Assembly: GCF_004210375.1 (NCBI RefSeq)
Contig: NW_027467782.1
Coordinates: forward strand, 24,655,276-24,719,275
DNA from: Tachypleus tridentatus
Lineage: Eukaryota > Arthropoda > Merostomata > Xiphosura > Limulidae
Reading direction: 5' to 3'
Length of the DNA stretch: 64,000 nt
The notes beneath the pieces are model-generated. The model ran no database searches, was not told the DNA's origin, and saw only the letters and a program-made list of their open reading frames with translations. A program made the position numbers and the translations under genes. Shown one piece after another: positions 10,631 to 23,813 of the stretch (positions are counted from its first letter, which is position 1; every line of letters begins with the position of its first letter).

Positions 10631-12347
10631 GCATACTTATAAATAAACTTCATACTCAGGTAGATATATGGATGTGAAAGATGCCTTGTTGTAAACTACA
10701 TATGATGTTATGATATGAAAATGTTTAAATGTTTTCAAAGAAATTCATATTCTTCCATATTTACAAATATGTAGTGCTTGTGGCCATTATCAAGTGAGTA
10801 AGTATTTCTGTACCATATTTGAGGTAGGTGAGACACAGCATAAGTTTTTTTTCAAATAGGTCAAGTCAAGGCATGATTGGAGCTATGTCGGTAAGAAAGG
10901 AACCAAAATTATATACCATTGGAGCTTAAAATACAACAAATGCTGTTAAACTTTGTTTAACATAAATAAAATACCAGTTGAAACATAATAGTTATTATAT
11001 GTAACATCCTGCTGAAAGATGCCTTCAGTGTGTCTGATAGCACTCTAATTAATAGAAGACTTGAAATTAGCAGAAACCTAGGAGCCAAAGACTCCTGCAA
11101 ATGCAGGTGAGCCCATAAAAAGTGTTACCTAGGTAGCCCTGTGGCTTCTTGAAAGGATCTATTTTATGATATATTCTGAAATGATATAAAACTGTTATTG
11201 ACTTGTTTCTTAAAAAAAACACACATGCACTAACTAAACTTTTCAATTAGAGAGCCATTTCAACTAAAATTTTGTTAGGAACTTTCCCTAATGATGGTAA
11301 AGAATTAACCAACTCAAAATTAAATTGTGGAGAAGTTTTGCAGACAGAAGGACACTAGCCTTTTATCTGTATAGATAAAAATCCTAAGTGCTGTGAAATA
11401 AAATGGTTTGACTGGTGTTTTGTTTTTATAAAATAAGAGTTCACAGCAAAATTAAATGATATGTTGATATCTTTAATTTCTTTTTAAGTTACATGACAAC
11501 TACTGCTTTTTTTAGTGATTTTTCTGATAACATTCACTGTAGAGTACATTTCACAATGAACTATAGGATTGGCCCCCAAAAATGCATGTTTTGGGGCCCT
11601 GGCTAGCTCCATAAAAGAGGTTAAGCATGAGTCCTGTTAATATAATAAGTTAAGAAATGGGAAGCAATTAGTTGTGGTTAGCCATTGTACTTTTTCTTTG
11701 TCGTCACTTACATAAGAGTATCAGTCACAGCTAACACCAGTAGCAGTTGTAAATATCTATTGCAAATGAGAAGTTATTTATGTCATGCCAATATGTTATA
11801 TATGTATATATTATCTAAAGTACTGTTTCAGCACACCTTGAGAAAGAGGATTTGATGTTCTGCTTAAGGAATCTAGTTTTAATAATGAAAGTGTCTGTGT
11901 TTTGTTTTAATAACAATCATAATGATTCTTGACACAAACTTTTGCCACTCTTGGGTATTAGTTTAGAGTCTGTTAGGTATAACAAACCATTGAAGAATTA
12001 TTATATAATTATTAGTAGTAATTGAACTTAGTCATACATATAATTATTTTTGTGAATGTTTCCTTAGTTGGAGGAGTTTTCATATTTAGTGTGACCTTTG
12101 CCAACCTGGAATTCAGAATTTACAACCATGATAGTATGGCCTAAATTTCTCTAATTTTAATTTCTTGTTGACAGCCCACTTTTTTAACTAGTGACAGATT
12201 ATGTGTTCATGATATTATACATGGTTAATACTAGTAAGAGAAGAAAAATTTCACTGGGATAATTTCTCCAGTGGATAGTTTCATTTCTGCTGCTGTAAAC
12301 AGTTTGATTAGATTGTAAAGTTTATTTCATTGGTTATACATCACCAG

Positions 12348-12597
12348 GTGGTTAGGCCACTTGCAATATGAGGTTGTGGGTTCAAATCTCTATCCCACCA
12401 GACATACTTGCTCATTCAACTGTTGGAGCATTATAATGTGATGGTCATTCCCAATATTTGTTGGTAAAAAAGAGTAGCTCAAGAATTGTCAATGGGCAAT
12501 GATGACTAGCTGTCTTTTCTCTACTCTTTCACTGTTAAATTAGAGATGACAGCACAGATGGCCCTTGTGTAGCTTTGCACAAATTTCAAATCAAACT
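12348..12597 (+). repeat. tRNA-derived SINE, family A
   Basis: A full-length but diverged copy. It has the head 'ccaggtggttaggcc', box B 'gggttcaaatctc', 'gcattataatgtgatggtca', 'gttggtaaaaaagagtagc' and the 3' part 'tagctttgcacaaatttca'. Confidence 0.8.
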
Positions 12598-13371
12598 ATA
12601 AATTTGTAGTAATCAACTATGAGTCAAAGTATTAACTAAATGTTTTTTTGAGGTCACTTGCAAATTGAACTATAGGAATGTTCTGCTATTGAACATTATC
12701 TGTTCAATTATCCCACCCACCCACCCAAATAGATCAGTTGTATTTAATGTGGGTCTGGTAAAGGCAAATTCTGGGTGTTTGTATCTCATTTTACTGCTTT
12801 AATATCATGCTGAAAAGGTGTGGACGTCTTATAAACTTCACGAAGAAGACAGTGTATTAGCATTCAAAATATTACAGTATAACAAGGTATCCAAGGCTAC
12901 CTTAACTTTTACCACTGTGTGAAAATATAAACAAAAAATATTGCACTTTATACATAAACATGAGCCATGTAAAGCCAACAGTTTGGCCTTTTAACATGTT
13001 TTTTAACACTTTGTACTTTTGTAATTATCATCAACATTGTCTGTAGGAAAGTAGAAAGAAAAACAGTAGAGTATGAAGGGCTTTGTAAAATGATACTTCC
13101 ATGCAGCAATCTTATAAGTACCACATTAAAAGTCAAATTCATAAAGTGCAGTTTTCATCCCAACAGCTGTCACATTTTCTTTATTTTTAATGACCATGTA
13201 TTAGATAATGTTTTGAATGTTATAAAACTTTAATTATCTTTGTAATGCATAATTTGTTTACTTAATTGATGAAATAGTATGCCATGTTTATTAAAGTTAT
13301 TGATACAAAGGTTCAAACAAATTGTCAGTGGTAGAAGAGTAATCACACTCTACTCACATTACCTCAGGTAG

Positions 13372-13465
13372 ATCAACAAGCAGGAAGAAAAAGATGAGAA
13401 AAAGAGGGTAGTTGAGGATCTGAACTTGATATTCAAACCTTTAACAACACAGAAAGTTAAGAAAG
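13372..13465 (+). pseudogene. ZC3H15-like locus, exon (charged helix before first zinc finger)
   Basis: The frame reads INKQEEKDEKKRVVEDLN then LIFKPLTTQKVKKG, ending in phase 1 at a GT donor (13466). It lines up with the lysine-rich helix and the ELNELFKP segment that precede the first CCCH finger in ZC3H15. The acceptor is either the AG at 13370-13371 (in frame, chosen here) or the AG at 13366-13367, which would put a TAG or a frameshift at the exon start. It is about five codons shorter than the animal norm. The phase-1 junction joins exactly to the next exon, giving KKG followed by TDPKSV. Confidence 0.7.
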
Positions 13466-15188
13466 GTAAAATACAAATATATATATTATGAAATAGCTTT
13501 TTTCTGTCACCTTTCCTTCCTTGTGGAGAATGAAGTTAATGTTAGATAATTTGTGTATGGAGTAAAATGGTTTATTATTTTAATTTTACCTAATAGAAAT
13601 GCTAGATTAGACTAGCTTTCCTGTAAGTTATTTCTGTGTAATTTAATAGAGAGTGTGAGCAAGAAACTCTGGAATTTCTATATTCCCATTGTTGTATGAC
13701 TTTCCAGTAACATAACAAGTACGTGATATGTATCGCATGACAACTGGTTATACCAAAATAAAGCTGAGAACAATGTTTTGCCCTTCTTAGGTCATCTCCA
13801 AATTAACAAAGAAGGAGTTTGCAACAGTTATTCTGAGATACATTTTTACTTCAAGTTGGTTTTTTGCCATCACGAAATGCGTGATATATTGTTAATCACT
13901 TAACCACCCCAATACATGTTGATATGGCGTGTTTTTGTAAACATATAAATACAAAAATGTTTATTTTTTTCCATTATTGCTTTTGCTTGTTTTGAAATGG
14001 TTTAAATGAGCAGGAGAATATGGCAATGTGAGGTTTAATAGTACTAAAAAACATAGGATTTTATAGTTAACTGAAGACTTTTAAGAATTATTACAGAAGT
14101 GTTATTAATACAGATTATCTTTGGATATGTTAATGAGCTGGCTGTCTAAGTAGGTCATGAAGGTTTTTAAGATTTTATTTCTGAGAAATAGCAAATATCA
14201 ACATAAGTTGAATCTTTCAAACTGAGTTACTCAGGAAAAGGTTAAAATACCTTCCAGAATTATTATAATTTTTATACCTTATGTATTATATAGAAACTGA
14301 AATACATCATGATGTATTCTACCATATTAATATTACTCTTGATATACAGTCTTAAATGTGTTTAAAGAAGGAACCTCTTTGCTTTCTACTTTTAGAGATA
14401 CAATTCCTTGACATTGAAATCCTGACATAAGTAAGTAATTTTTTAGTATTAGTATTTTTTTTACATATATAAATATAAAAGAATTTCTGAAGTACAGAAT
14501 ATCAGGTTTACAATTTCACCCACTTAAGGTTCTAAATATTTATTTTTCAGTATTTTTTTTAAGGTCTGGCACTAAAATTGTACTAATGTATAACTTGTAA
14601 TTATAAATATTTATTCTTTATCAGTGAGAGTTAAATATTTTCTTTAAGAGTGGTCGGAAAGAAATACAGTTCTATTACATATGAGTTATGTAGTTATAAC
14701 ACTCAGCAGAGACATAAATCAGGTAGATAATCATTGACTTTATAAGTACAATGAAATTTTTTACATAGCTAAAAGTCATTCAAAACAAAAGTGTAAGCTA
14801 TTATATTACTGTAGCTTTATTGAATGTTATTTTTATACATTTAAAAATGTATAATGGTAAATTTTATCTGTTTTTATAACTTAAAAATTAAAACAACTTA
14901 TGTAACAAGTGTGTGGTGCGTGTATTGTGAACATATTAACTGAAAGCATGAATTCTTGTACTGTACATAACCATCTTTAATATTATATTAGTTTTCATAT
15001 TTTTTGTGATTTTTTCTATAGTTAGGTCATTGATATTCTTAGGGTGAATCAAAACAAGTGTTCAAAGTCTGCTTTATGTAAATCACACACCACAGCATTG
15101 AAGTGTTTTGTCTTGTTAGTCTCAACATGGCTACAGTTCAGTTATATTCATCTCTTGCAAAAAGGTGATATAACTATTTTAATTTCAG
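13466..15188. other. intron of the ZC3H15-like locus
   Basis: AT-rich DNA bounded by a GT donor at 13466 and a TTTCAG acceptor ending at 15188. I see no repeat or exon inside. Confidence 0.5.
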
Positions 15189-15326
15189 GAACTGATCCTA
15201 AATCTGTACTGTATGTTTTTTATAAGTAAGGACAGTGTAAGAAAGGTGACAAATGCAAGTTTTCCCACGATGATGTTGAAAGTAAGAGTGAAAAGAAGAG
15301 TTTTTACGTAGACTTGCAAAATGAAA
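15189..15326 (+). pseudogene. ZC3H15-like locus, exon with first CCCH zinc finger (disrupted)
   Basis: After a good acceptor (aatttcag) the frame reads TDPKSVLYVFYK, a stop, then GQCKKGDKCKFSHDD and a KKSFYVDL segment. It ends in phase 1 before GTAATG. ZC3H15 has DPKSV-x-C-AFFKQ-GQC-x-KGDKCKFSH here, a CCCH finger that supports its role as the DRG1-stabilising partner DFRP1. Two lesions fall in the finger. The first zinc-binding Cys is Tyr (TAT at 15212-15214), and the conserved Gln codon is TAA (15227-15229), a single C-to-T change. The other two Cys and the His remain. With normal splicing the product would stop before the finger, so this looks like a pseudogene exon. Confidence 0.85.
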
Positions 15327-18300
15327 GTAATGTAGTTTATCTTTTTATCTATGCATCTATTACCTACTAAAAATGTAAAGTATAAAGGTCTTTTAAATCA
15401 ACTTTATGGTTTTCTGTGTTTGCATTATTAGTGCTAAACTACTGAAGTGTTTTAAGAGTTTAAAAGCAATCTTCTGTTGTACCTTTTATAAAATTAATGT
15501 AGATAAATCTAATTCTGTTAAGGATTCATATCTTTCTTTTCAATTATAAAAAAATTAAATTCTATATTTTTTGGTCAAGATGAATTTCTATCTAATAAAT
15601 AATTTGGATTTCAGTCAGTTATTTATTGCATACTGCACATGATAAACCAGAATAAACATATGATATCATAGAAGAATATTCCTGCAGCTTTCAAATAGTG
15701 AGAAATATTTTCAGAAATAAAACCAAAACAACAAAAGACACAATAAAAATTCCTGTCCTCAGTATTTTTCTTATTTTCCCTGAGCTTTACATTAAGATCA
15801 TTGAGAGCTCTGGGTATCTAATATGTTGACAAACCAAATTACTGCTGCAGTAATATATGATCAGTGTATTGACTTTAGAAATTCACATTATAGCTGAACA
15901 TACTAGTGGTAAGATTTCCCAGGAATTTAGTTCAACTTTATATGCAGAGAAGGTACAGGCTTTAATTCTCAGGAAATTAGATTGATGGGTTTGGCCAGTG
16001 ATTTCTTTTTCTTTTCAGTAAAACAATCCATAGACCACACTCCACTGATTCTACAAGATACAGCAGAGAAAGGTTTCCTAATGACAGTGGGGGAAATCCA
16101 TTCTTACCTCCTCCCAATAACCCATTCATTTGGGGTAGTTTTCTTCTTTCCAACCTCATTTGGGCCTGGCCTTTTCCTTTTCAGGTTTGGAGCAAGCAGT
16201 TCACATGTTCTTCACCTCACATTTCATGCAGTTAAATGTGTTTTATCTTTGTGGGGATGTGAACTATGGATCAAACTTGTGTGCATTCACTTTAGTGGGA
16301 ACTGTGAGATCAGTGAAACTTCTCACCTGTACACACTGCCTGCATCCATAAACTAGTAACAACATTTACTAGTTCATGTCTTACCTTGCATATTGTATGT
16401 TATAAAATGTTTTTCATTTTAACTTGAATTTTCTTCATTAGTAAAACTTGTGATTTCTTTGCTAATGTGATATTAACATGCATCTGCTTACAGAAGAACT
16501 GAGCCATTTAACCAATATAATTATTTACATAGGAGCAGTGATTACATCAATTAGTGTACCATAAAACAATTTATATCATAAAAAATAATTAACCAATCAA
16601 AATTAGTCTTTGTCATAATTACTTTAGCAATCAATCAAAATTATGAAATTATTGTTTCCAGTTATTCCAAATTTCCAAATGATCAAAATATTTGTTAAGT
16701 TCAAACTTACATAAGAGGCAGGTGTGGGGATGCTTTATGACTTCCATTGCCATTAAATTTACGATTTCTGTCATTGTTATTGCAAAGCTACAGATGCTAT
16801 CTGCCACTGCACCAATTTTGAACTGTTGATTGTCAACTCTCTGGCTATTTAAATAATTAGGTGTAAATTTATTGTATTTTGATTTTTTTTCTCAACACTG
16901 TGTAATGTTTTTACATTACAATTGTATCACTATTATTTAAGGTTGTATAAGCATGAGCAGATCAAAGCTAGGAACCCAAGTGGTCCAGTCATTCATATTT
17001 TTAGTAGTTAATAACTTTATTCTTCAGTTTTGTATAAGAGAATGCAAGTGAAGTGAAGGGATCCATTGGGGTAAACTTTATACACATTTTTCAGAGATTA
17101 ATAATTATGTTGTTTAATATTATATTTGAATAGGCATGAATTTAAGGTAGAGATCAAGGGAGTTGAAACCCCATCCCTTCTAGCTCTTCCTTTTTAAAAA
17201 GTAATACCTGTGTCATTTAATGTTTTTTATAAATAGGTTCATATCTGTGGGGTCTTAACTCCTCCCTCTCCTTTTCCCCCCTTAATTTGATATTGAAAAC
17301 AGTGAATAGTATTGAAAATAAATATTAGGTTTCAATATCTGTTTGATAGGTCTATTAATTACCTTTATTATTATTTATTTGAATTTAGTTTATTTTGAAT
17401 CTATAACAGTCAGGTGTAGCTTCAGCCATTAACTTATGAATACAATAATATGAACATCAACTGAATGTTTCCCTGGTAAATTATCAGGCCTTGGCTTTTT
17501 TCCAGAAATTAACAGTGTGCATGCATTCTAGACTTTATGGAGATTTGTTTTCATTAAAGTTAGCATTATTTTTCAGAATTTATAATGTATAATGGAGGGG
17601 TTTAGACATTTTCATTGTTGGTTGGTTAGCTTGGCATTTTATGGCACAAAGCAACTAGGCTATCTGCACCAGACATTTTGGTTTTTGGTAATGAAGTTAG
17701 AAAAAATTTACCTTTTTTCTCTAAATGATAATAAAAAACTTTATTTCAACAAAAATTTTGAAATAACTATTTATGGTTATTATTTCTTACATAATTTGTA
17801 ACCCTTATATTTATGACACCTGTAGCTCTTATAACATATGCCTAATTTAAAATCTGTTTTTCATTGTTTGAATGTTATAATGCTATTGACAAAAATGTTT
17901 TAGTACTGTTGATATCCAAAATAAGTAAAAATGCAAGTGACAAAAAAGAATTGAAAACAGACTGATGTTTGGAAACACTAAAATGTGAATATAGGTGTAG
18001 ACATGGTTTTCCTTTCAAAATATAATAATTTATTTCAATTAAAGTTTAAAATGTTTGTTTTTATTTTCCAATTGATCACATTAGTAGAAATAAAGATATA
18101 GATTTTAAATTGTTCATTACAACCTATATGAACTAATAATAATAGACTTTCTAATTAATTTTATCACTAATGACTTGTAACACAGGTATAAATAATAAAA
18201 ACAATGAATGTGATGTACACTTATTAATTAAACTACTAGAAGTCCAATTAGACCCCTCTTCATAAAAGAAATAGAGAAACTATTCTTGCTATGATAACAA

Positions 18301-19294
18301 TTGTTGAGAAAGTTTAAATATGCTTGGATATAGCACATAGACTATCATGTGTTGATAAAGTTAAAATATAGGTTGTTTTTTATAGCTTTGTAAAATTTCT
18401 TTTGTTGTGAATTCTGAATGTATTTGTGTATAAAATTATATTTTAAAGCTATAGAAATTTTCTTCAAAGAGAAAGTATATGATAACTTTACATAAGGTAA
18501 GTAAGCTTATACAGTTTAAAGATGGGTTGAACTGATAACAAATCTTATTAAAAGTTTAACATGATAATGAATGTATAGTGTTTGGAAAAAGTTTTGTCAT
18601 CATCAGGTTTAATAATATACTTATACACTGAAATATATATTGTATGCAACAAAGAGATTGCTTAAAGCATAATAAAGTTATTTTGTTGATACTTTGTTTA
18701 TAATTACTGTTTTTACTTTTTAATAGACACATTATGATTTTATTAAGTTGCAGTGTTTGCAAACATATTTTTTAATATGTTCACCAAATAAAAAACTGTC
18801 ATCAAATTGTACAAGTTTACTATTTAGTGAATATGGTAGAAAATTGCAAGATATTGTGATGGTGCAAATATTTATTAAATAATGTTCTAGTGTGTTTATT
18901 TTGTTCAAATAATGAAGATAAATAAATTGTTTAACTAAAAATGGCAACTGTTAAAGAGATAAAGGCTATCATGTGAAATTAAGGGTAATTTGAAAATTAG
19001 TGAAAAAAAAAACCCAGAGTGAAAGAAAAAATTAAAAATGATACTACGTTAGAATAATGCAGAGGTTGAAAAAGTTAAGGAATAAGCATGTGCCTTTTTT
19101 TTTGTATGGTTTGTAAAAGGTGTGGAACTAATGGGTTGAGTGCAATTGACCAGTTCAAGGAATCAGTTATTACTTTCCACAAAATAGGGTACACAATTAT
19201 TATCTAATGAGATTAATAGGGATTTAGTAACAAAGAAGGGAAGAGGAACATTATTTAATGTTGTCCTTTGTATAATTTTTGCTTCTTTGACAAG
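15327..19294. other. intron of the ZC3H15-like locus; one LINE tail
   Basis: Mostly AT-rich DNA. A LINE 3' tail lies at about 17615 (listed separately). A 375-base open stretch at 15982-16356, following a pyrimidine tract and AG, encodes a Phe/Leu-rich sequence that I do not recognise and do not call as an exon. Confidence 0.45.
17615..17715 (-). mobile_element. 3' tail of the RNase H-type LINE
   Basis: Read on the minus strand, this matches the 3' end of the LINE ending at 8507: gtgcagatagcctagttgc, then a 'gccataaaatgcca' block and an AACC-rich tail. It is only about 100 bp long, as expected for an extremely 5'-truncated retrotransposition. Confidence 0.7.
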
Positions 19295-19404
19295 TACTCT
19301 CAACTGGTGGTTCTCAAATGGAAAATTGGGATGAAGCTAAATTAAAAGAAGTCGTTAAAAAGAAACATGGGAAAGATGATAAGAAAAATTCCCCCACTAA
19401 TATA
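19295..19404 (+). pseudogene. ZC3H15-like locus, exon between the two zinc fingers
   Basis: An acceptor at 19293-19294 (cttctttgacaag) opens an exon containing MENWDEAKLKEVVKKKHG and then KDDKKNSPTNI. It ends in phase 0 before a strong donor (gtaagt). ZC3H15 has the same MDNWDE..L..VV.KKHG block between its zinc fingers. Phase 2 at the start pairs with the phase-1 end of the previous exon, and the phase-0 end matches the next. This exon is open and the match is clear. Confidence 0.85.
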
Positions 19405-20535
19405 GTAAGTTCAAATACGTGTTACTCTACAGGAAATCAAGATTTTCTAACTTGTTTACTGTGCCACTTGGATGGAAAGTACCTAAGTTATACAAGACTG
19501 TTGTTTTTAAGCATTAAACACACAGAAATTACATTTTTTTCCATTTAAAAATTTTAACAGCCCCTTAAATAAACTTGACAGTCAGACATGTATAGATCAT
19601 ATATAAATTTGTAACTGTAAAAGGTGATATATTTGGTTTGTTCTCTCAAAACATATAAGTGATGTTACACTTAACATGTGGTGAAACTTGTGGTTACCAT
19701 GAAACACATTCATCTATTTAAAAAGACAATGATACTGACACTCATAATGTATAAATATTAAAAACAGACTTATTTGTGAGCTTTCTGATATTTTAGTAAT
19801 TAAACTTTCTACATTCCAGTTGGTAACAAAACATTTTGTTGTATCCTAAATTTAATACCTGTTCATTTTAATAACCTGACTGTATTCAAGAAGTATTATC
19901 TTCAAGATTGACTTACTAAAAAAGTATCTTATCATGAAAGACTACTAACCATTATGGTATTATTTTTGAAATAGAAATCATGTAACCCAAGCACTTTTGA
20001 AATGTTGACTTTTCTTCTTCAGGGGCAAAATGAGTGTGGTGGTATAGTCAAAGAGTGATATATATTTGGTTTTCCAGGAAACATTTATTTTTCTATGAAC
20101 TATTGTAAGCGTTTTATTTCTGGTACAATGTAGCCTTTGGCAAGAATGTATGTGAAAAGGTGTTATGGATATTTTGGTTTAGAAATATGTGTATATATAA
20201 AATTATGCTTAGGTATTTAAGTAAAATAAATATGACACCTGGAGACTGACTGATAAAAATATACTAATCAGTTTAAGTATGAAAAATTATGTTAAAAAAT
20301 AGTAAGTTTTAGGAAATTTGACCTTCATAAAACTAATTAATGAATAAAGTTATTTTTGATGAAACCAATGAATGTAGATCACTGATTCCAGGATCTGTGT
20401 TAATTACAAAAGGTTTAACAGTATTTAGATGAGCAATCCTAAGTAATACTAAACTTTCAAATAGAATTTCCCTTATTATTACCTATCAGTTTAAACTCAA
20501 ACATTTCATGGATTTTGAAGAAACATTTTTATCTT
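19405..20535. other. intronic AT-rich DNA
   Basis: First part of the intron between the third and fourth well-supported ZC3H15-like exons. I see no element in it. Confidence 0.45.
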
Positions 20536-20965
20536 CTACAGCTCAATCATTGTCATAAACAGATATTTCCTGAAGTTCTTGTTGCTTCCTTCTAAAAAAA
20601 CAGAACTCTAAAAGGTATCCTTGTTCAAACAAAAGTGAATAACATCCTACTCAAAAATGATTGTCGTCCATGCACTAAAGCCTTTTGTCAAACCTGCAAG
20701 TTCATAAAAACCACTAACTCATTTTGTGACATACACAAACAAAGAAACTTTGTTTAAAAAAAACACCATTTTTATTACACAGTGTAAACAAATGCAGTCA
20801 TCAATATGTAGGACATAACCTTTAGAGAACATTTCAACAACCATAAATCTTCTATTAACACTGAAAATGATCTCCCAGTTGCTCAACACTTTTACCAACC
20901 CACTTGGGTTATAGGATTTTCCATTTCATTTCTATCAAGACTTCTTAAATCTCTGTGTTTTTCTC
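20536..20965 (+). pseudogene. Penelope-like element C-terminal region (zinc linker and GIY-YIG part)
   Basis: Broken + frames give RTLKGILVQTKV, then CRPCTKAFCQTCKFI, a C-x2-C-x4-C-x2-C linker, then TFREHFNNHKSSIN and LPVAQHFYQP. In Penelope-like retroelements the reverse transcriptase is followed by such a cysteine linker and a GIY-YIG endonuclease containing the R..FNNH.S.I motif and PVA.HF. The GIY-YIG opening itself (about 20740-20820) is eroded. It sits inside a ZC3H15-like intron. No reverse transcriptase part precedes it, so it is a 5'-truncated copy. Confidence 0.75.
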
Positions 20966-22700
20966 TCATGAATGATATGTTTAAAATGCTTTAAGTTTCT
21001 CAATGACCAACTATTAGAGCTGTAAGAATGAATGTTGCTTTCTTGTTGCTTTGATTCTGAATTTTTACTATATGATATATATAGTAAATATATATATGAT
21101 AAAAACTTATTTTAATTTTTTTGAGTGATAATATAATCATTTTTAAACAATCCACTTAACTCTGCATACAATAGTAATTCTTGTGTACCTACTCTTGAGT
21201 TTTTGCTCATGCTACTAACCTTGAACTATTTCCCACCTAAATCACATGTTTTGACATGAATTGCACTAGTACATAACGTGGTCATCATGTAGTAATATCC
21301 CTCCACCAGTAAGAAGGTGATACATCCTCCATGCTCATGGGTCCCCACAAGAACTTACACTTGAAATTATCTTTGTTCTTAATTTAGGCACATTCATTTT
21401 TTAATTTTGAAAGATTTTGTGCAATCTTTGTGATTCCTTTATTAATATTTATTATCAAGTTACTATCTTTTTGATAATATCTTATGACTTTCATGAAATT
21501 TATAATTGTTTCTTTTCATGGTTTCTGTGCAAGTGAGATCTGTTTGTGTGTGACACCCTTTTCTCTGTCATTTACATTCCCCAGTCTTCTGTACATGACT
21601 TATGTCTTGCTCCACTCATTTGCCACGAGGTCTTCAAGATGCTTTTCTTTCCTTGGAGTCTTGGGTGGAAGTTTCTTGCCATCATTTTATCACGTCTTTA
21701 CTCTATCATCGTTACCATTCCTTGACCCATGTACACTTGTTATTTCATAATTTCTTCTTCTCACTTTCTCTGCCTCCTCTGACCATACTCTCCTCCCAGG
21801 GGGTTATCCTTTGTCTATTCTACTGGTAGCTACCTATAACCTTTGAACCTAGTTGACATGGTTCCTGTTGAATTGCTTTTTTTTTTTTTTCTTTTCTACT
21901 CACTTCATAACTGATCTTTGCATCACTTTGGTTTCTGCCCTTTGTCTATCGTCTCTTCCTCCTATTCTTCTTTCCCTGTTGTTTTTCTTCTATTTTCTGA
22001 TCCTTAGCACCATTGTCTCAATGACACAATGTCAGAGAACCTTCTATGCTTCTTTACACATTTATCTAATATCTGTTTGAAACCTTAACCACTTGTTCTT
22101 TCACCTTTACATGAAGCCTCTTTCCTTCTTCCTTAGGCTTACGGTCATCAGGTTTCTAATATTTATGCCTTATATGCCTCCTGTACTCTGCTTCACAAAT
22201 CTTGCTCCATTTTTTTTCCCTTACTGCTCTTTCTTTTTGTATGTATAAGCAGCTTGGACAGGTGGTGGGTCATTTTTTTCTGATTCTCTTCCATTATTTT
22301 CAGCTCATTACGATGTCTTTTATACCCAATTCAAGCAATCTAGTTTTGCACTGCTCTCTTTCAGGATGCATATACCTATTCTTGCTTTATGATTCCTCCT
22401 TATTCATGGATCATGAGTCAACTATTCTTAGCAGGTGGGTTCAGGTCTTATCTGGGTTATTTGTTTTTCCAAGAAGATGACATTCTCAAATTCTATTATT
22501 TCACTTCTCATTAGATTTGTACTTTGATTCACTCTGATGTCACTGTTTTGAAAACCATTGGATTGAATCTTACAGATGACATGCACGCCTTCAGTATCTG
22601 GCATTTATCTTCAAACAGATATATCATCCCTCCAAGTGCTATTTTTCAACCTACTTGCCAATCTTAATGGGGTAAGCACCTAATTTATATCTTTATACAC
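20966..22700. other. C/T-rich block of unknown origin, within the intron
   Basis: From about 21480 to 22640 the + strand is markedly pyrimidine-rich and gives several overlapping Phe/Leu/Ser-rich open stretches of 60-90 codons. The composition resembles the possible recombinase relic near 9.6 kb, but no motif is convincing. I treat it as unclassified, probably old mobile-element DNA, and not as genes. Confidence 0.35.
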
Positions 22701-23259
22701 TTATCTCCAGAACCCATTCAGTGGCTACTATACTTGTTTTCCAAATCCACATAATGATAGAGGTAAAGGAAAGCCCATCCAACCTGATTTTTATGTAACT
22801 ACTGTTGAGATGGTGTTTTCCTGCAAGACCAGTATGGTTGTATATGCGTGCATGTGTGTATCCATTCCAAAACACATCTTTCATGTAATATCATGTAAAA
22901 TGCCAGCATCAGGGGAGTATCTGCCTAATTTACTGACTCATGCATGCCAGGTTTTCAAAATAGGTTTCTCCTGTATTTTTGCAATGATCAAGATAAATGG
23001 GGCTCAGGGAACCTTTCCAAAGTGTACCCAGTGTGACCACCCCAGAATGTATTTGAGTGAAATTCTGGACAGTTCCTCTCTGTTGGTGTGATCTTTTTAG
23101 AAAAAGTCCAAGCAGGCAGTGTAGTGCAGTGCAATGGGAAATAAGGGAGGGATATCCATGTCAGTGTAGCATAGGCCACCCACAGTTATATAGTATGACA
23201 ACTTTTCAGTTGTTTTGACCAGCCAAATGGGGCAAAAGTGTTCTTGTTGGGAGTCAGTC

Positions 23260-23304
<45 letters not shown>

Positions 23305-23813
23305 GGTGAGTAACTTGTACATATAAATCATATGGCCTGATTATTGCACTAGTTACACTACACCTCGTGTCCACCTGACTTGTTAAGTGCTGATAGTTCG
23401 ACTGGTCACATATTTTACCTGACTTAATTTTGCTTTCCTTCTTTCATACATCTACCCAAGCAAAGAGTATACTGTCTCTTCTAATAATCTCTTACTATGA
23501 AATATCCTGTTTCATGAGCTTTTTGCCTCTTGATGCCTTTTCTGAAGTACTGTGTGAAGAGAGATAAGTGGGTTATTTTGGAAGTTAACATTTTCCTTAC
23601 TTGTAAATGTATTTTAGTTTTCTTATTTTTATTCCATTTCCTAAAGTTAAGGAATATGTGAAATACATGGCACAGTAAATTTATAACTTGAGAACAAGCT
23701 CTGTTGACCACAATATTTTTCTTTCCTTGTGAAAGATTTGAATCTGATGTGGATATCTTTGAAAGTTTGAACTTTAACTAATATTATATTGTTGGCTTTT
23801 CATATCCTTGTAG
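22701..23813. other. intronic DNA with a TG/TA microsatellite
   Basis: No exon or element is recognised apart from the microsatellite at about 23259-23304. The stretch ends at the acceptor TAG at 23811-23813. Confidence 0.4.
23259..23304. repeat. (TG)n(TA)n microsatellite
   Basis: A run of TG dinucleotides passes directly into a run of TA/AT dinucleotides, about 46 bp together. Any reading frame over it is an artefact. Confidence 0.9.

Larger units (their letters stand above)
10254..13367. other. intronic/spacer DNA with two SINEs
   Basis: Apart from the two family-A SINEs listed separately, I see no exon or element here. If the ZC3H15-like pieces on either side are exons of one locus, this is its intron. 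A short CCCA tandem lies near 12712. Confidence 0.4.

Noticed and set aside
15982-16356. Exon-like open stretch after a pyrimidine tract in the ZC3H15-like intron
   Set aside because: No match to ZC3H15 or other proteins I know, and the flanking ZC3H15 exons join correctly without it.
21484-22480. Series of Phe/Leu-rich open frames possibly encoding membrane proteins
   Set aside because: Hydrophobicity follows from C/T-rich DNA. Frames overlap and lack starts, splice context or motifs.
23186-23374. Minus-strand open frame with an IYIYIYTHTHTH run
   Set aside because: It is the TG/TA microsatellite read as protein.
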